The translations under genes and the position numbers were made by a program. From a candidate division SR1 bacterium (GTDB taxonomy: Bacteria > Patescibacteriota > Gracilibacteria > Absconditabacterales > Absconditicoccaceae), in NCBI GenBank assembly GCA_026397395.1, contig JAPLUV010000016.1, positions 1-55,802 on the forward strand: 55,802 nucleotides of DNA, given 5' to 3'. Under the pieces are notes generated by a model. It was not told the DNA's origin, searched no databases, and saw only the letters and a program-made list of their open reading frames with translations. Shown in pieces: positions 29,623 to 39,532 of the stretch; positions within the stretch are counted from its first letter, which is position 1, and each line of letters opens with the position of its first letter.

Positions 29623-30764
29623 ATGGCCGACAAAAAAATTCATGTAAATGTGGGTACTATTGGTCACGTTGATCATGGTCTACCAAAGGTTATGCTCAAT
29701 CTCTCGCTTTTGACAAAATTGATAATGCTCCAGAAGAGAAAGCAAGAGGTATTACTATCAACACAAGACACGTAGAGTACGAAAGTGACACAAGACATTA
29801 TGCACACATCGATTGTCCAGGACATGCTGATTACATCAAGAACATGATCGTAGGAGCTGCTCAGATGGATGGAGCTATTCTTGTAGTAGCTGCAACTGAT
29901 GGACCTATGCCTCAGACAAGAGAACATGTATTGCTTGCTCACCAAGTTAACGTTCCAAAGATCGTTGTCTTTTTGAACAAATGCGATATGGTTTCTGATC
30001 CTGAAGAACTTGAATTGGTTGAAGAAGAAATCAGAGATGTATTGAAGAAAAATCACTTTGATGCTAATTCTCCTATCATTAGAGGATCTGCTCTCAAGGC
30101 TATGGAAAATCCAACTGACGCTGAAGGTGATGCTAAATGTATCCGAGATCTTGTGAAGGCATTGGATGAATTTATTCCTGTTCCTGTAAGAGACAATGAC
30201 AAGCCATTCCTTATGCCAGTAGAAGATGTTTTCTCTATCAAAGGAAGAGGAACTGTTGCTACAGGTAGAATCGAAAGAGGTATTGTGAAGATCAACGACG
30301 AAGTTGAAATTCTTGGACTTGGTATCGAACCAAGAAAAACCGTTATCACTGGAGTAGAAATGTTCCACAAAGCATTCGATTCAGCAGAAGCTGGTATGAA
30401 TGTTGGACTTCTTCTTAGAGGTATCGACAAAGAACAAATTGAAAGAGGACAAGTACTTTGCAAGACAGGTACTGTTAAAGCACATACAAAATTTGAAGCT
30501 GAAGTATATGTATTGAAGAAGGAAGAAGGTGGAAGACACACTCCATTTATGACTGGATACAGACCTCAATTCTTCTTGAGAACTACTGACGTTACTGGGA
30601 CAGCAACACTTAAGGCTGGTACAGAAATGATTATGCCTGGAGACAATGCAAAGATGGATGTAGAATTGATCTACCCAGTTGCTATGGAAGAAGGTTTGAG
30701 ATTCGCCATCAGAGAAGGTGGTAGAACAGTAGGAGCAGGAGTTGTTACTAAGATCATAGCATAG
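29623..30764 (+). CDS. tuf: Elongation factor Tu with P-loop deletion and frameshift
   Basis: EF-Tu brings aminoacyl-tRNA to the ribosome. The N-terminus [19 protein letters not shown] ends at 29679. After eight bases (29680-29687) the protein resumes in another frame with [21 protein letters not shown], and the rest is normal: GITIN (G2), '[19 protein letters not shown]' (G3), NKCD (G4), GSALK (G5) and the C-terminal [15 protein letters not shown]. The missing part is the KTTLTAAITKVLAEK stretch, i.e. the GTP-binding P-loop lysine and helix 1, about 37 bases net. As written it cannot make a working protein. It is more likely an assembly fault than a natural state, since it leads the ribosomal cluster. 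Confidence 0.9.
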
Positions 30765-30879
30765 TTTTCTTAGAAATCTTATCATTCTTTTAAGATTTAG
30801 AGCTCTGCCCCGCATGACTGCGGGATGGAGACCTAAATTTTAAGAAGTGCAAAATTTATTTTGATAAACATTATCCCTT

Positions 30880-31206
30880 ATGGCAGACAAAACACCTCAA
30901 AAGTCTAAATTGAGAATCAAACTGAAGAGTTACGATGCAAAAATGCTCGAATCTTCTGTGGGTAAAGTAGTTGCTCTTTTGATCAAATCTGGAGCAGCCA
31001 TCAAATGACCTATTCCATTACCTAAGAGTAGAAAGTTATATACTGTCTTGAAATCTAACTTCAAATTTAAGAAGGCAAGAGAACAGTTCGAAAGAATTAC
31101 CTACTCTAGAATGATAGACGTAGTAGAAATGGGTGGCAAGACTATGGAATATCTCCAAAACCTAGCAATACCTGTTGGCGTTATGGTTGATGTCAAAGTA
31201 TTCTAA
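30880..31206 (+). CDS. rpsJ: 30S ribosomal protein S10 (uS10)
   Basis: 108 residues, first gene of the S10 cluster. It binds the 30S head and, in antitermination, NusB. The signature loop reads AAIK[UGA]PIPLPKSRKLYTVLKS, where UGA stands at the invariant Gly of GPIPLP, a clean proof of UGA as Gly. KSYDAKMLE and 'REQFERITYSRMIDV' also match. The ATG at 30880 has no Shine-Dalgarno upstream. Confidence 0.96.
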
Positions 31207-31256
31207 TTGTAATAATTATTTCTAATATGAACATTTACCTTATTATATAGTATATA

Positions 31257-31859
31257 ATGATCAAGTGATGACTTATTGTAGCCAAGAAAGAAATGACCAA
31301 GATGTGGATCGATGATAAATTTTTGCCTGTTACTTTGGTAAAATTAATCCCACAAGAAGTTGTAAGATACAAGACACAAGAAAAAGATGGCTATGTGGCT
31401 GCTGTTATTGGTACAGAAAAAAAGGCTCTCAAGAAGGATAAAGGACAAAAAATCGGTTATTCTTCTATGATAGAACTCAAAATAGATGAAGATTTTGTCA
31501 AAAATCATGAAGCTGGCAAGCTTTTGGACTTCTCTTTACTTGAAGGAGTCAAAGAAGTTGATGTGATCGGTTATGCTATAGGAAAGGGATATCAAGGAGT
31601 TATGAAAAGACATCATGCTGAAGGTTGACCAAAAACTCATGGTTCTAAGTTTCACAGACATATTGGATCTCTTGGAAATAGAAAACCAAGAAGGACATTG
31701 AAGGGACATCCTCATGCAGGACATATGGGTACCCAACGTGTTACGCTTCAAAAGATTCAGATTGTTGATACATTCTCTAGAGATGACGAACACCTTATGG
31801 TCTTGAGAGGTTCACTTCCTGGAGCATACAATGGACACCTACAATTGATTGTTAAATAA
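31257..31859 (+). CDS. rplC: 50S ribosomal protein L3 (uL3)
   Basis: 200 residues. The true start is the ATG at 31257: MIKGGLIVAKKEMTKMW, with the two Gly written TGA-TGA, matching the GLLGKKIGMT start of L3; a standard-code caller would begin late at 31293. Downstream are FLPVTLVKL, 'KTHGSKFHRHIGSLGNRKP' and HAGHMGTQRVTLQKIQIV. It contacts the peptidyl transferase centre of 23S rRNA. Confidence 0.95.
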
Positions 31860-31886
31860 TTTTATCTTTCATTTACGTATTTGAAA

Positions 31887-32516
31887 ATGGCTTATAGTAT
31901 AGATATTTACGATATCAATGGAAAAAAAGTTTCAACGTTTGCGTTGGATGAAACACTTTTCTCTGATGCTATCGTCAATACTGATTTGATCCACGAATAT
32001 TATTTGCTCCAAGCTAGCAACGCTCGTATCAATATCGCTAAGGTAAAAGGTAGAGGTGAAGTAGCTGGTTCTGGTAGAAAAATCTACAAGCAAAAAGGAA
32101 CTGGTAACGCAAGAGCTGGTGACAAAAATTCTCCTATTAGAAGAGGAGGTGGAGTTGCTTTTGGACCAAGAGGTGAAAGAAACTTTACTAAAGTTATGAC
32201 AAAGAAAGCAAGAAAGATAGCATTACAAGGTCTGCTTACCCTCAAAGCGCAACAAAACGAACTTATGGGTGTTCAGAAAATTTGATTTACTACTCCCAAA
32301 ACAAAACCTGCAGCTGAACTTCTTCAAAAGTTGGGTTTGCAATCACAGAAGGTCTTGTTTGTCATGTCTGACAACGATGAGAATCTCAAGAAATCATTTA
32401 GAAATCTTGAAGGTGTAAAATATCTCTCCGTAGATTATCTCAATCCGTTTGATCTGATGCACGCAGACAAAGTTCTCTTCACAGAAGCATCTTTGGCTAA
32501 ATTAAATCAAGCATAG
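31887..32516 (+). CDS. rplD: 50S ribosomal protein L4 (uL4)
   Basis: 209 residues. The extended loop KVKGRGEVAGSGRKIYKQKGTGNARAG and RRGGGVAFGP match the part that lines the exit tunnel. A UGA-Gly occurs in QKIGFTTPKTKP. The C-terminal Rossmann-like domain has VLFVMSDNDEN and KVLFTEASLAKL. In many bacteria L4 represses its own operon; nothing in this sequence shows that here. Confidence 0.95.
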
Positions 32517-32542
32517 TCCTTTATACTTTATTCTTCATTCCA

Positions 32543-32878
32543 ATGACTTACAAGGAAATACTCCAAGCAAGAGCTAAGAAAACCGTAGCTACCAAAGCTA
32601 TCAAAAAGTTTGGTCCTTACGATATTATTATCGCTCCCTTGATGACAGAAAAATCTCACAAAGAGCAAGCTGATCACAACAAATATTCATTCAAAGTGCA
32701 TGCTGAATCCAACAAAAATGATGTAAAGCAAGCAATTGAATTTTTGTATAAAGTGACTCCATTGGATATCAACATCGTGAATGTTGTCTTCAAAGGAAGA
32801 TCTTCTAAGAAGCTTGTCAGAAAGGCTTACAAAAAAGCTGTAGTTACCTTGTGAAAGAAAGACAAATTAGAGGTCTAA
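32543..32878 (+). CDS. rplW: 50S ribosomal protein L23 (uL23)
   Basis: 111 residues. The conserved start of the fold reads DIIIAPLMTEKSHKEQADHNKYSFKVHAESNK, then DVKQAIEFLYKV. L23 sits at the tunnel exit and docks trigger factor, SRP and YidC/Sec. The last eight residues (GKKDKLEV) lie after an in-frame UGA. Confidence 0.94.
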
Positions 32879-32946
32879 AAGATTGAAAATTGAAAATGGA
32901 AAATTGAAAATTATTATAATTATTTTATCTTACTATCTTGTACGGG

Positions 32947-33795
32947 ATGGCACTCAAGAAATATAATCCATACACTCCTTCTAGACGTTTTATGATTGGC
33001 TATGACTTTAGCGATATCACTAAAACAGGTCCAGAAAAATCTTTGACTAAGTCTTTCAAGAGAACTGGTGGAAGAAATAATTCTGGAAGAATCACTTCTA
33101 GATCTATGTGAGGTGGACACAAAAGATTATACAGAGTTATAGACTTTAGAGGCTATGATAAATGTGATATCCCAGCTAAGGTAGCTAGTGTAGAATATGA
33201 TCCCTATAGAACAGCTAGAATTGTTCTCTTGCATTACGCTGATGGAGAAAAAAGATATGTCTTGGGATGGAAAAATGCAGTGGTTGGTACAACAGTTATG
33301 ACAGGAGAAACATCTCCTATTGCTCCAGGTAACAGAAAACAATTGAAACATATTCCAGAGTGAGTAAATGTCTTCAATCTTGAAGTGACACCATTTAGTG
33401 AAGGAAAGCTTATCAAATCTGCTGGATCTTCTGCTGGTATCGTAGGTAGAGATGAAGCTGCTAAGAAAGTATTTATCAAATTGCCTTCTGGTGAAGTAAG
33501 AAAGTTTAATGAAGATTGTCGAGCAACTATTGGTGAATTGAGTAATGATCAACACAAAAATATTGTTATCGGAAAAGCTGGTAGACAAAGACGAATGGGA
33601 AAGAAACCACACGTTCTTGGAAAAAATATGAACCCAGTTGACCATCCACATGGAGGAGGAGAATGACATTCACCTATCGGATCAAAGAGAGGTCAAAAGT
33701 CATTTGCAGGTAAACTTGTCTCTGCTGGTATGAAGACAAGAAAAGCTAAAAAATGGTCTACGAAATTTATCGTATCCAAGAGAACTAAGAATTAG
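32947..33795 (+). CDS. rplB: 50S ribosomal protein L2 (uL2)
   Basis: 282 residues; it supports peptidyl transferase and subunit joining. Conserved blocks: '[16 protein letters not shown]' (first Gly UGA), [33 protein letters not shown], and '[18 protein letters not shown]' (UGA Gly). Two CGA codons fall at Trp sites: EDC[W]ATIGELSN (33520) and GKAGRQR[W]MGKKP (33592); the second is near-invariant Trp in L2. A dispersed GAAAATTG-type repeat precedes the gene. Confidence 0.96.
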
Positions 33796-33868
33796 TTTGG
33801 AGAACTTAGAACTTAGATGGGAGAAAAAAACTCCAATCTGCAAACTTCCAACTCCAATCTCATAAATT
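33795..33868. repeat. ACTTAG-type repeat between rplB and rpsS
   Basis: GGAGAACTTAGAACTTAGATGGGAG, then AAAAAAACTCCAATCTGCAAACTTCCAACTCC; the right half is roughly complementary to the left. Confidence 0.5.
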
Positions 33869-33906
33869 AGAAGTATATTATTTTAATCTTTATCACTCAA
33901 GCTACT

Positions 33907-34164
33907 ATGGCAAGATCGCTAAAAAAAGGATTCTATGTGAATGAGAAATTGCTTCTCAAACTCAAAAAGATGAATGAATCCGGAGATAAGAAAGTTGTCA
34001 AAATTCGAGATAGAGCATGTCATATTGTCCCTGATATGATCTGATTTACTTTTGCTGTACACAATGGCAAACAATTTGTCAGCGTCTATGTAACGGAAGA
34101 TATGATCGGTCATAGAATAGGAGAATTTGTCCCTACAAGAACATTCCGCGGACACCCTTTCTAG
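33907..34164 (+). CDS. rpsS: 30S ribosomal protein S19 (uS19)
   Basis: 85 residues. '[10 protein letters not shown]' and '[20 protein letters not shown]', [16 protein letters not shown] are typical. The segment VVKI[CGA]DRACHIVP aligns with VVKTWSRRSTIVP, so CGA (34006) stands at the almost invariant Trp. S19 binds the 30S head with S13. Confidence 0.95.
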
Positions 34165-34249
34165 TAAGATTGAGGATGGAAAATGGAATATGGAAAATGG
34201 AATATGGAAAATTTTGGTAGAATTTATTTATATTTATGTTTAGTACATT

Positions 34250-34588
34250 ATGGAAAAGAATCTGACTGCAACATTAAAATATGCATTGTTGTCTGACAAG
34301 AAGATGGCAATCATTGCAAAGATGGTCACTGGTAAAAAGGTGAACGATGCTTTGACACTTTTGGAATTCTTACCAAAGAAAGGTGCACAACAACTTTGGA
34401 AAGTCGTAAAGTCTGCGTACGCAAATGCGACAACCAACGGTACTAGTGATGCGGACAAGTTGTATATTCAGAAAATATTTGTTACCAGAGCACCAAAGAT
34501 CAAGAGAGTAAGGTTTGTTTCTAGATCTAGAATCAGTCATTACGTCAGATATAGATGTTTCGTGAAAGTGTTTTTAACTGTTAAATAA
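34250..34588 (+). CDS. rplV: 50S ribosomal protein L22 (uL22)
   Basis: 112 residues. 'KMAIIAKMVTGKKVNDALTL' and LLEFLPKKGAQQLWKVVKSAYANA are the family core; RAPKIKRVRFVSRSRISHY is the beta-hairpin side that reaches the exit tunnel. It lacks UGA and CGA codons. A GGAAAATGG-type low-complexity repeat lies upstream. Confidence 0.94.
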   Translation: MEKNLTATLKYALLSDKKMAIIAKMVTGKKVNDALTLLEFLPKKGAQQLWKVVKSAYANATTNGTSDADKLYIQKIFVTRAPKIKRVRFVSRSRISHYVRYRCFVKVFLTVK

Positions 34589-34596
34589 ATCTCAGT

Positions 34597-35274
34597 ATGG
34601 CATCAAAGGCAAATCCAATAGGAATGAGAGTTGGCATAACGAAGTCTCGACCATGTGAATGGTTCGCTAAGACTAAAAGAGTATGAGGTGATTTTTTCGT
34701 AGAAGATATCAAGATCAGAAATTTTGTCGACAAATTTTTTCCTAGATCTGGAATCTCCAAAGTCGTTATCAGAAAAACAGCTAAGGAAGGAGAACTTATT
34801 ATCTTCTCTGCTAAGGTTGGTGTGATGATGGGCAAGCAAGGAGCAAAGATCAAAGAATTTGAGGATGCATTAAAGAAACAATTTGGTAAAGAAATAAAGG
34901 TTGTGATCAAAGAAGTAAAGGTTCCTGAATTGTCTGCTAGAATCATGGGTGAATTCATCGCTACTCAATTGGAAGCGAGAATGCCATTTAGAAAGGTTAT
35001 CAAAAATGTTTTGCAGAAAGTTATGGAAAAATGAGCTTCTGGTATCAAGGTACAGGTAGGAGGAAGACTTGGATGAGTAGATATCTCTAGAACAGAAAAA
35101 CTTATCGAAGGAAGAGTATCATTACAGACATTCAGATCAGATATTGATTATCATTACTTACAAGCAAGAACAAAATATGGTATGCTTGGAGTCAAAGTAT
35201 GGATCGAAAAATGACAAATGTATGCTCGCAAACAACAGGCACAAGAATGAGTAGCTAAGAAAATCAGTATCTAG
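34597..35274 (+). CDS. rpsC: 30S ribosomal protein S3 (uS3)
   Basis: 225 residues, starting eight bases after L22. '[19 protein letters not shown]' has CGA (34648) at the Trp of the GITKDW-type start. The KH domain is seen in [34 protein letters not shown], and the C-terminal domain in '[20 protein letters not shown]' (UGA for one Gly) and [19 protein letters not shown]. It lines the mRNA entry channel. Confidence 0.95.
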
Positions 35275-35307
35275 AAATAATCATTTTACTTATTGTATTA
35301 CATTATC

Positions 35308-35727
35308 ATGTTGTTAACTCCTAAGAGATGGAAATATAGAAAACCTATCATTAGATCGATTACAGGAAAAGCCTATAGAGGTTCTACTGTGGCATTTGGT
35401 GATTATGGACTTAAGGCTACTACAAGTGCTTATGTTACCAATAAGCAGATAGAGGCAGCGAGAAAAGTAATCGTTAGATCTATCAAGAAAGTAGGAAAGG
35501 TTTGGATTAGAATATTTCCTGATGTTCCTTTTACAAGAAAAGGACTTGAAATGCCTATGGGAACTGGAAAGGGAGACGTAGATATCTATACGGCATTGGT
35601 TAAGAAAGGAAGAGTCTTATTTGAAATCAATGGGCTTTCTAGAGAACTTGCTCAAGAAACTATGATCAAGGCAGCTAAGAAATTGCCATTGAAGGCAAGA
35701 TTTGTCGCTAGAGGAGAAATAAAATAG
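35308..35727 (+). CDS. rplP: 50S ribosomal protein L16 (uL16)
   Basis: 139 residues: 'MLLTPKRWKYRK', FGDYGLKATTSAYVTNKQIEAARKVI, 'IRIFPDVPFTRKGLEMPMGT', GKGDVDIYTALVKKGRVLFEI and ELAQETMIKAAKKLP. It organises the A-site side of the 50S. It has no recoded codons. The ATG at 35308 matches the family start. Confidence 0.95.
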   Translation: MLLTPKRWKYRKPIIRSITGKAYRGSTVAFGDYGLKATTSAYVTNKQIEAARKVIVRSIKKVGKVWIRIFPDVPFTRKGLEMPMGTGKGDVDIYTALVKKGRVLFEINGLSRELAQETMIKAAKKLPLKARFVARGEIK

Positions 35728-35800
35728 TACTTAGGTAGTAGGACTTAGGTAGTAGAACTTCTACAACCTCCAACCTACAGCCTACCAACTACAACCTAAA
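35725..35800. repeat. ACTTAG-type inverted repeat between rplP and rpmC
   Basis: ACTTAGGTAGTAGGACTTAG...GTAGAACT is answered by CTACAACCTCCAACCTACAGCC, giving an imperfect hairpin. Its left end abuts the L16 stop. Confidence 0.55.
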
Positions 35801-35832
35801 AAAATATATTTACCTATTTAAAGTTATTACTT

Positions 35833-36060
35833 ATGAAAGGAAAAGGATTGTTTATGCAAGAGCTCGCTGAGAAGACGATCAAGGAACTCGTTCAGATGAG
35901 ACGACAACTCAAAAAGGAGTTGTATACTTTGAAGATGAAAAATGCTATCAGAGGTCTGAAAGAGACTCATAAGTTGGGTGATCTTAAAGTCAAAATAGCA
36001 AGAGTACATACTGTTTTAACTCATAAAACTCAAAAAGCTCATGGTGATAATTTGAAATAA
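35833..36060 (+). CDS. rpmC: 50S ribosomal protein L29 (uL29)
   Basis: 75 residues, two helices: ELAEKTIKELVQMRWQLKKELYTLKMKNAI, then GDLKVKIARVHTVLTHK. One CGA (Trp) occurs in MRWQLKKE. L29 borders the tunnel exit. Its end overlaps the start of rpsQ by 20 bases. Confidence 0.92.
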   Translation: MKGKGLFMQELAEKTIKELVQMRRQLKKELYTLKMKNAIRGLKETHKLGDLKVKIARVHTVLTHKTQKAHGDNLK

Positions 36061-36304
36061 AAGTATCAAGGAACTTATCGGAGAAGTTATCAGCGATAAA
36101 GTAGATACGACTCGTACAGTACTTGTAAAGACTGTGAAAGTACATCCCCTTTACAAAAAGAGATTTGTCGTGAGAAGAAAATATTATGCTCATGATGAAA
36201 AAAACGTTTCCAAACTTGGAGATGTTGTTAAGATTAGAGAAACTGCCCCTATTAGCAAAACTAAAAAATGGCTTCTCGTAGAAGTTGTAACTGCAACTAA
36301 GTAA
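36041..36304 (+). CDS. rpsQ: 30S ribosomal protein S17 (uS17)
   Basis: 87 residues. 'GEVISDKVDTTRTVLVKTVK' and HPLYKKRFVVRRKYYAHDEKN, LGDVVKIRETAPISKTKKWLLVEVV match S17. The only in-frame ATG (36041) lies inside rpmC and its frame contains UGA (MVIIGNKSIKEL), so translation is probably coupled to L29. It is easily missed with the standard code. Confidence 0.9.
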
Positions 36305-36329
36305 TTTTATCTTTTGTTTTTCCACTACC

Positions 36330-36710
36330 ATGTTGAAAATGGAATCAGTTATCCTTGTGGCCGACAATACCGGTGTCAAGAAGGGTAAAATCATAAGAAT
36401 CCTTAAATGATCCAATGCTAAAACAGCTACTATTGGCGATAAAGTAATGCTTGCAGTTAGAGAAACTTCTCCTGCTAGTACCATCAAAAAAGGAGATGTT
36501 GCTATGGGTTTGATTGTCAGAATCAGAAAGGAAATCCGCAGAAAGGATGGTACTTATGTAAGATTTGGTGATAATGCAGCTATTATAATGTCCAAAGATG
36601 CTAAAGGAGAAATTAAACCAGTAGGAAAGAGAATATTTGGTCCTGTAGCAAGAGAATTGAGAGACATGGGATACAAAAATATTACGAATATGGCTGAAGA
36701 AACTGTTTAG
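36330..36710 (+). CDS. rplN: 50S ribosomal protein L14 (uL14)
   Basis: 126 residues. 'VADNTGVKKGKIIRILKGSN' (UGA at the Gly of ILGGS), KKGDVAMGLIVRIRKEIRRKDGTYVRFGDNAAII and 'GKRIFGPVARELRDMGY' are typical. It forms an inter-subunit bridge. A Met three codons in (MESVILVADN) is an alternative start. Confidence 0.95.
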
Positions 36711-36748
36711 CACTTAGATGGTAGAACTTAGACCTTAGACTTAACTCA
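36709..36748. repeat. ACTTAG-type repeat between rplN and rplX
   Basis: CACTTAGATGGTAGAACTTAGACCTTAG follows the L14 stop directly; near-identical to 37635-37663. Confidence 0.55.
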
Positions 36749-36777
36749 CAAACTTTACTTTATATATCGTTATAATC

Positions 36778-37068
36778 ATGAAAAAATTAAGAGTTGGAGA
36801 TCCTGTTATCGTCATTGCTGGTAAACATAAAGGCAAGATTTCTACTATTCAAGCTGTAGGAGGTGAAAAGGTCACTGTCAAAGGCGTGAATGAAGTCAAG
36901 AAAGCTATGAAAGGGAAAGGGTTTATTAAGAAAACTCTGCCTATCCATATTTCTAATGTGATGTACTATCTCGAGACAGAAAAGAAAGGAACGAGAATAG
37001 CAATCGTTACCGACAAAAAAGATAAACTTACTAGACAATCCAAAAAGACAAACAAACCTGTTAAATAA
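36778..37068 (+). CDS. rplX: 50S ribosomal protein L24 (uL24)
   Basis: 96 residues with the KOW motif 'LRVGDPVIVIAGKHKGKIST', then VKGVNEVKKAMKGKGFIKKTLPIHISNVMY. L24 helps start 50S assembly. TATAAT lies only nine bases before the ATG, with no Shine-Dalgarno. Confidence 0.94.
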   Translation: MKKLRVGDPVIVIAGKHKGKISTIQAVGGEKVTVKGVNEVKKAMKGKGFIKKTLPIHISNVMYYLETEKKGTRIAIVTDKKDKLTRQSKKTNKPVK

Positions 37069-37097
37069 TTTTTTACCTGTGTTTATATTCCTTACAA

Positions 37098-37637
37098 ATG
37101 GATACTCAAAAAGCATTTAGAAAAGACAAGCTCCCTGCACTTCAAAAGACTTTGGGCGTCAAAAATATCAACGCCGTTCCTACGCTTGAGAAAGTGATTG
37201 TAGCTATCGGTATTGGTTCTCTCGCTACGAGAAAATCATTAAAAGATTTTGATGAATTTGAAAAAAATATTCTCAAGATGACTGGTCAAAAAGCTCGTAT
37301 GATCAAATCTAAAAAATCTATTTCCAACTTTAAACTAAGAGAAGGATTGCCTGTAATGTTGCAGGTGACACTTAGAAAGGCTAAAGCTTACGATTTTGTA
37401 GATAGATTTGTTAAATTAGTATTACCGAGAATGAGAGATTTCTCTGGACTATCAGATAAGTCTTTCCATCGCCAAGGTAACTATTCTATCGGAATCCCAA
37501 ATTACAATATCTTCCCTGAACTTTCATTGGATGATGTGGTGACTCCCATGGGAATCCAGATCAATATAGTTAGTACATCAAAAGATCCTGCTAAGACCAA
37601 GGCTCTTATGCAATCATTATGATTCCTCTTTAAATAA
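37098..37637 (+). CDS. rplE: 50S ribosomal protein L5 (uL5)
   Basis: 179 residues. 'VPTLEKVIVAIGIGSLATRK', TGQKARMIKSKKSISNFKLREGLPVMLQVTLR, LPRMRDFSGLSDKSFHRQGNYSIGI and 'NIFPELSLDDVVTPMGIQI' match. The last residues GFLFK follow an in-frame UGA. L5 binds 5S rRNA. Confidence 0.95.
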
Positions 37638-37668
37638 CACTTAGATGGTAGAACTTAGACCTTAGAAA
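37635..37668. repeat. ACTTAG-type repeat between rplE and rpsN
   Basis: ACACTTAGATGGTAGAACTTAGACCTTAG, almost identical to the copy after rplN and again abutting a stop codon. Confidence 0.55.
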
Positions 37669-37712
37669 AAATAATTTATCATTTCAACACTTTATCATTT
37701 TATCATTAGTTT

Positions 37713-37928
37713 ATGGCAAGAACATCACTCAAAGCAAAACAATCTAAAATGTACGAAAAGAGATTTACGGAAGGTAAGGCTCTCGCACAACCTACAAAAT
37801 ATTACAACAGATGTAGACTATGCGGCAGATCCAAATCGTATATCAGAGATTTTGGCGTTTGTAGAGTTTGTCTCAGAAAATATGCTAGAGAAGGACTCAT
37901 TATGGGACTCAAAAAAGCTAGTTGGTAA
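37713..37928 (+). CDS. rpsN: 30S ribosomal protein S14, zinc-binding type (uS14)
   Basis: 71 residues, short form. Two CxxC pairs, '[18 protein letters not shown]' and [14 protein letters not shown], bind zinc. All Arg codons here are AGA. It is located between L5 and S8 as usual. Confidence 0.95.
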   Translation: MARTSLKAKQSKMYEKRFTEGKALAQPTKYYNRCRLCGRSKSYIRDFGVCRVCLRKYAREGLIMGLKKASW

Positions 37929-38060
37929 AAAGAAACGGAATTGGTTTATTCGTGTATTGGTATATTCGGCACTGTTGCTTCTCTACTTCCCAATAACAAA
38001 TAACCAGTATACAAATAACTAAATTACACGAAAATTATTTATCTCTAAATTACAATTGTA

Positions 38061-38474
38061 ATGACCACTTATGTTAATGCACCAGTTCATGACCTTCTTA
38101 TCAGAATCAAGAATGCGTACATGGCGAGAAAAACTATCGTAGACTGAGTAGTATATTCTACCTTCAAGGTCGATGTTTTGAATTTGCTTAAGCAATATCA
38201 GTTCATCAAAAACTTTGATATTATCGAAGAGAAGGATTCTCCAAAGAAATTTCTCAAGATTGAACTCAAAAAGGTAGTCAATCCTGTCGATGATATTCCG
38301 CATGTAAAGTTTTTCTCCAAACCATCTAGACCTTGGTATGTAGGATACAAAGAACTGAAACTTGTCGCGGGTGGTAAAGGTATTGGCGTTATTTCTACAA
38401 ATCAAGGATTGATGGCAACACACGTTGCACATGAAAAAAAGATTGGAGGAGAATTGATTGCTGAAATATATTAG
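38061..38474 (+). CDS. rpsH: 30S ribosomal protein S8 (uS8)
   Basis: 137 residues. 'HDLLIRIKNAYMARKTIVDG' (UGA Gly) starts the family; FFSKPSRPWYVGYKELK, GKGIGVISTNQGLMATHVAHEKKIGGELIAEIY ends it. S8 binds helix 21 of 16S rRNA and in many bacteria represses the spc operon. Confidence 0.94.
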
Positions 38475-38545
38475 CATTTAGGTCGTAGGACTTAGGTAGT
38501 AGGAGACTTCTACAGCCTACAATCTACAACCTACCATCTCATAAA
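38472..38545. repeat. ACTTAG-type inverted repeat between rpsH and rplF
   Basis: Left arm ATTTAGGTCGTAGGACTTAGG...TAGTAGGA, right arm CTACAGCCTACAATCTACAACC, an imperfect hairpin starting at the S8 stop. Confidence 0.55.
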
Positions 38546-38585
38546 TAACTTACATTTATTTTAATTATAATCACTAAAATTAGTC

Positions 38586-39131
38586 ATGTCTAAAGTTGGA
38601 AAAAAAGTTATTGCATTGCCTACTGGTGTAGAAACAACCCTTCAAGGTCAACTCTTGTCTGTGAAAGGACCAAAGGGAACTTTGAGCTATACTCTTCTTG
38701 ATGGTGTGCAGGTAACCATAGCAGATAGTGAATTGACTGTTTTTGTCGCTGATGAAGAAAAAAGAAATCTTCGAGGATTGACAAGAACATTAGTTGCTAA
38801 TATGGTCGAAGGTGTTGCCAATGGCTATGAAAAAAAACTTATGATCACTTGAGTTGGTTATGGAGCAAAATTGGAAGGTAAAAAATTAATCCTTTCTATC
38901 GGATATTCTCACAAGGTTGATTTCGTTGTTCCTCAAAGTATAGAAGTTGCTGTAGAACAAGATATCAAAGGAAATACTATCGTAACTATGAAAGGAATAG
39001 ACAAACAATATCTCGGAGAAGTTGCTGCAAAACTCAAGGCACTCAAGAAACCAGAACCATACAAAGGAAAGGGAATTAGATATTTTGATGAATATATTAA
39101 ATTGAAACCAGGTAAAGCAACTAAGAAATAA
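38586..39131 (+). CDS. rplF: 50S ribosomal protein L6 (uL6)
   Basis: 181 residues, two alpha/beta domains. NL[CGA]GLTRTLVANMVEGV has CGA (38772) where many L6 have Trp (LWGLTRTL). 'KLMITGVGYGAKLEGKKL' has a UGA Gly, and KPEPYKGKGIRYFDE is the C-terminal signature. It lies near the factor-binding site. Confidence 0.95.
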
Positions 39132-39172
39132 TAATGTATAATTAATTTTACTTTTGTTATCGTTAGTATCTC

Positions 39173-39532
39173 ATGCAAAATTTGAAAAAAGCAAAATGAA
39201 CTAAGACACAACACTTGCTTAGAAGAAAGATCAGGATAAATGCTAAGATCAAGGCCACATCACCTGATTTTAGAGTGTTTGTCGAAAGATCAAATATGTA
39301 TGTCAAAGCTCAAGTAATCACTCCTGCTGGCAATATTGTAGCACATATCTGTGACAAAGGATTGAAGGGCAAGACTAAGGTAGAAAGAGCTACACTTGCT
39401 GGGCAAGCATTAGCTGAGCTTATGAAAAAGCAATCTATCGTTAAAGCAGCTTTTGATAGAAATGGGTATCTCTATCATGGTAGAATCGCAGCATTTGCTG
39501 ATGGATTGAGACAAGGTGGTATCCAAATATAG
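39173..39532 (+). CDS. rplR: 50S ribosomal protein L18 (uL18)
   Basis: 119 residues starting at 39173 (MQNLKKAKGTKTQHLLRRK, UGA Gly), longer than the frame visible with the standard code. 'SPDFRVFVERSNMYVKAQVI' and FDRNGYLYHGRIAAFADGLRQGGI match L18, which binds 5S rRNA with L5. Confidence 0.94.

Noticed and set aside
29673-30815. Minus-strand frames opposite tuf
   Set aside because: They shadow the strongly conserved EF-Tu coding strand; Ser/Phe/Ile-rich complement translations.
31293-31628. L3 starting at 31293
   Set aside because: An in-frame ATG at 31257 gives the conserved N-terminus when the two UGA codons are Gly.
33520-33522. CGA in L2 (EDC-CGA-ATIGE) as a conserved Arg that would contradict the Trp reading
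   Set aside because: This L2 position is variable among bacteria (Arg, Tyr, Met, Trp), so it does not contradict; the nearby RQR-CGA-MG position is near-invariant Trp.
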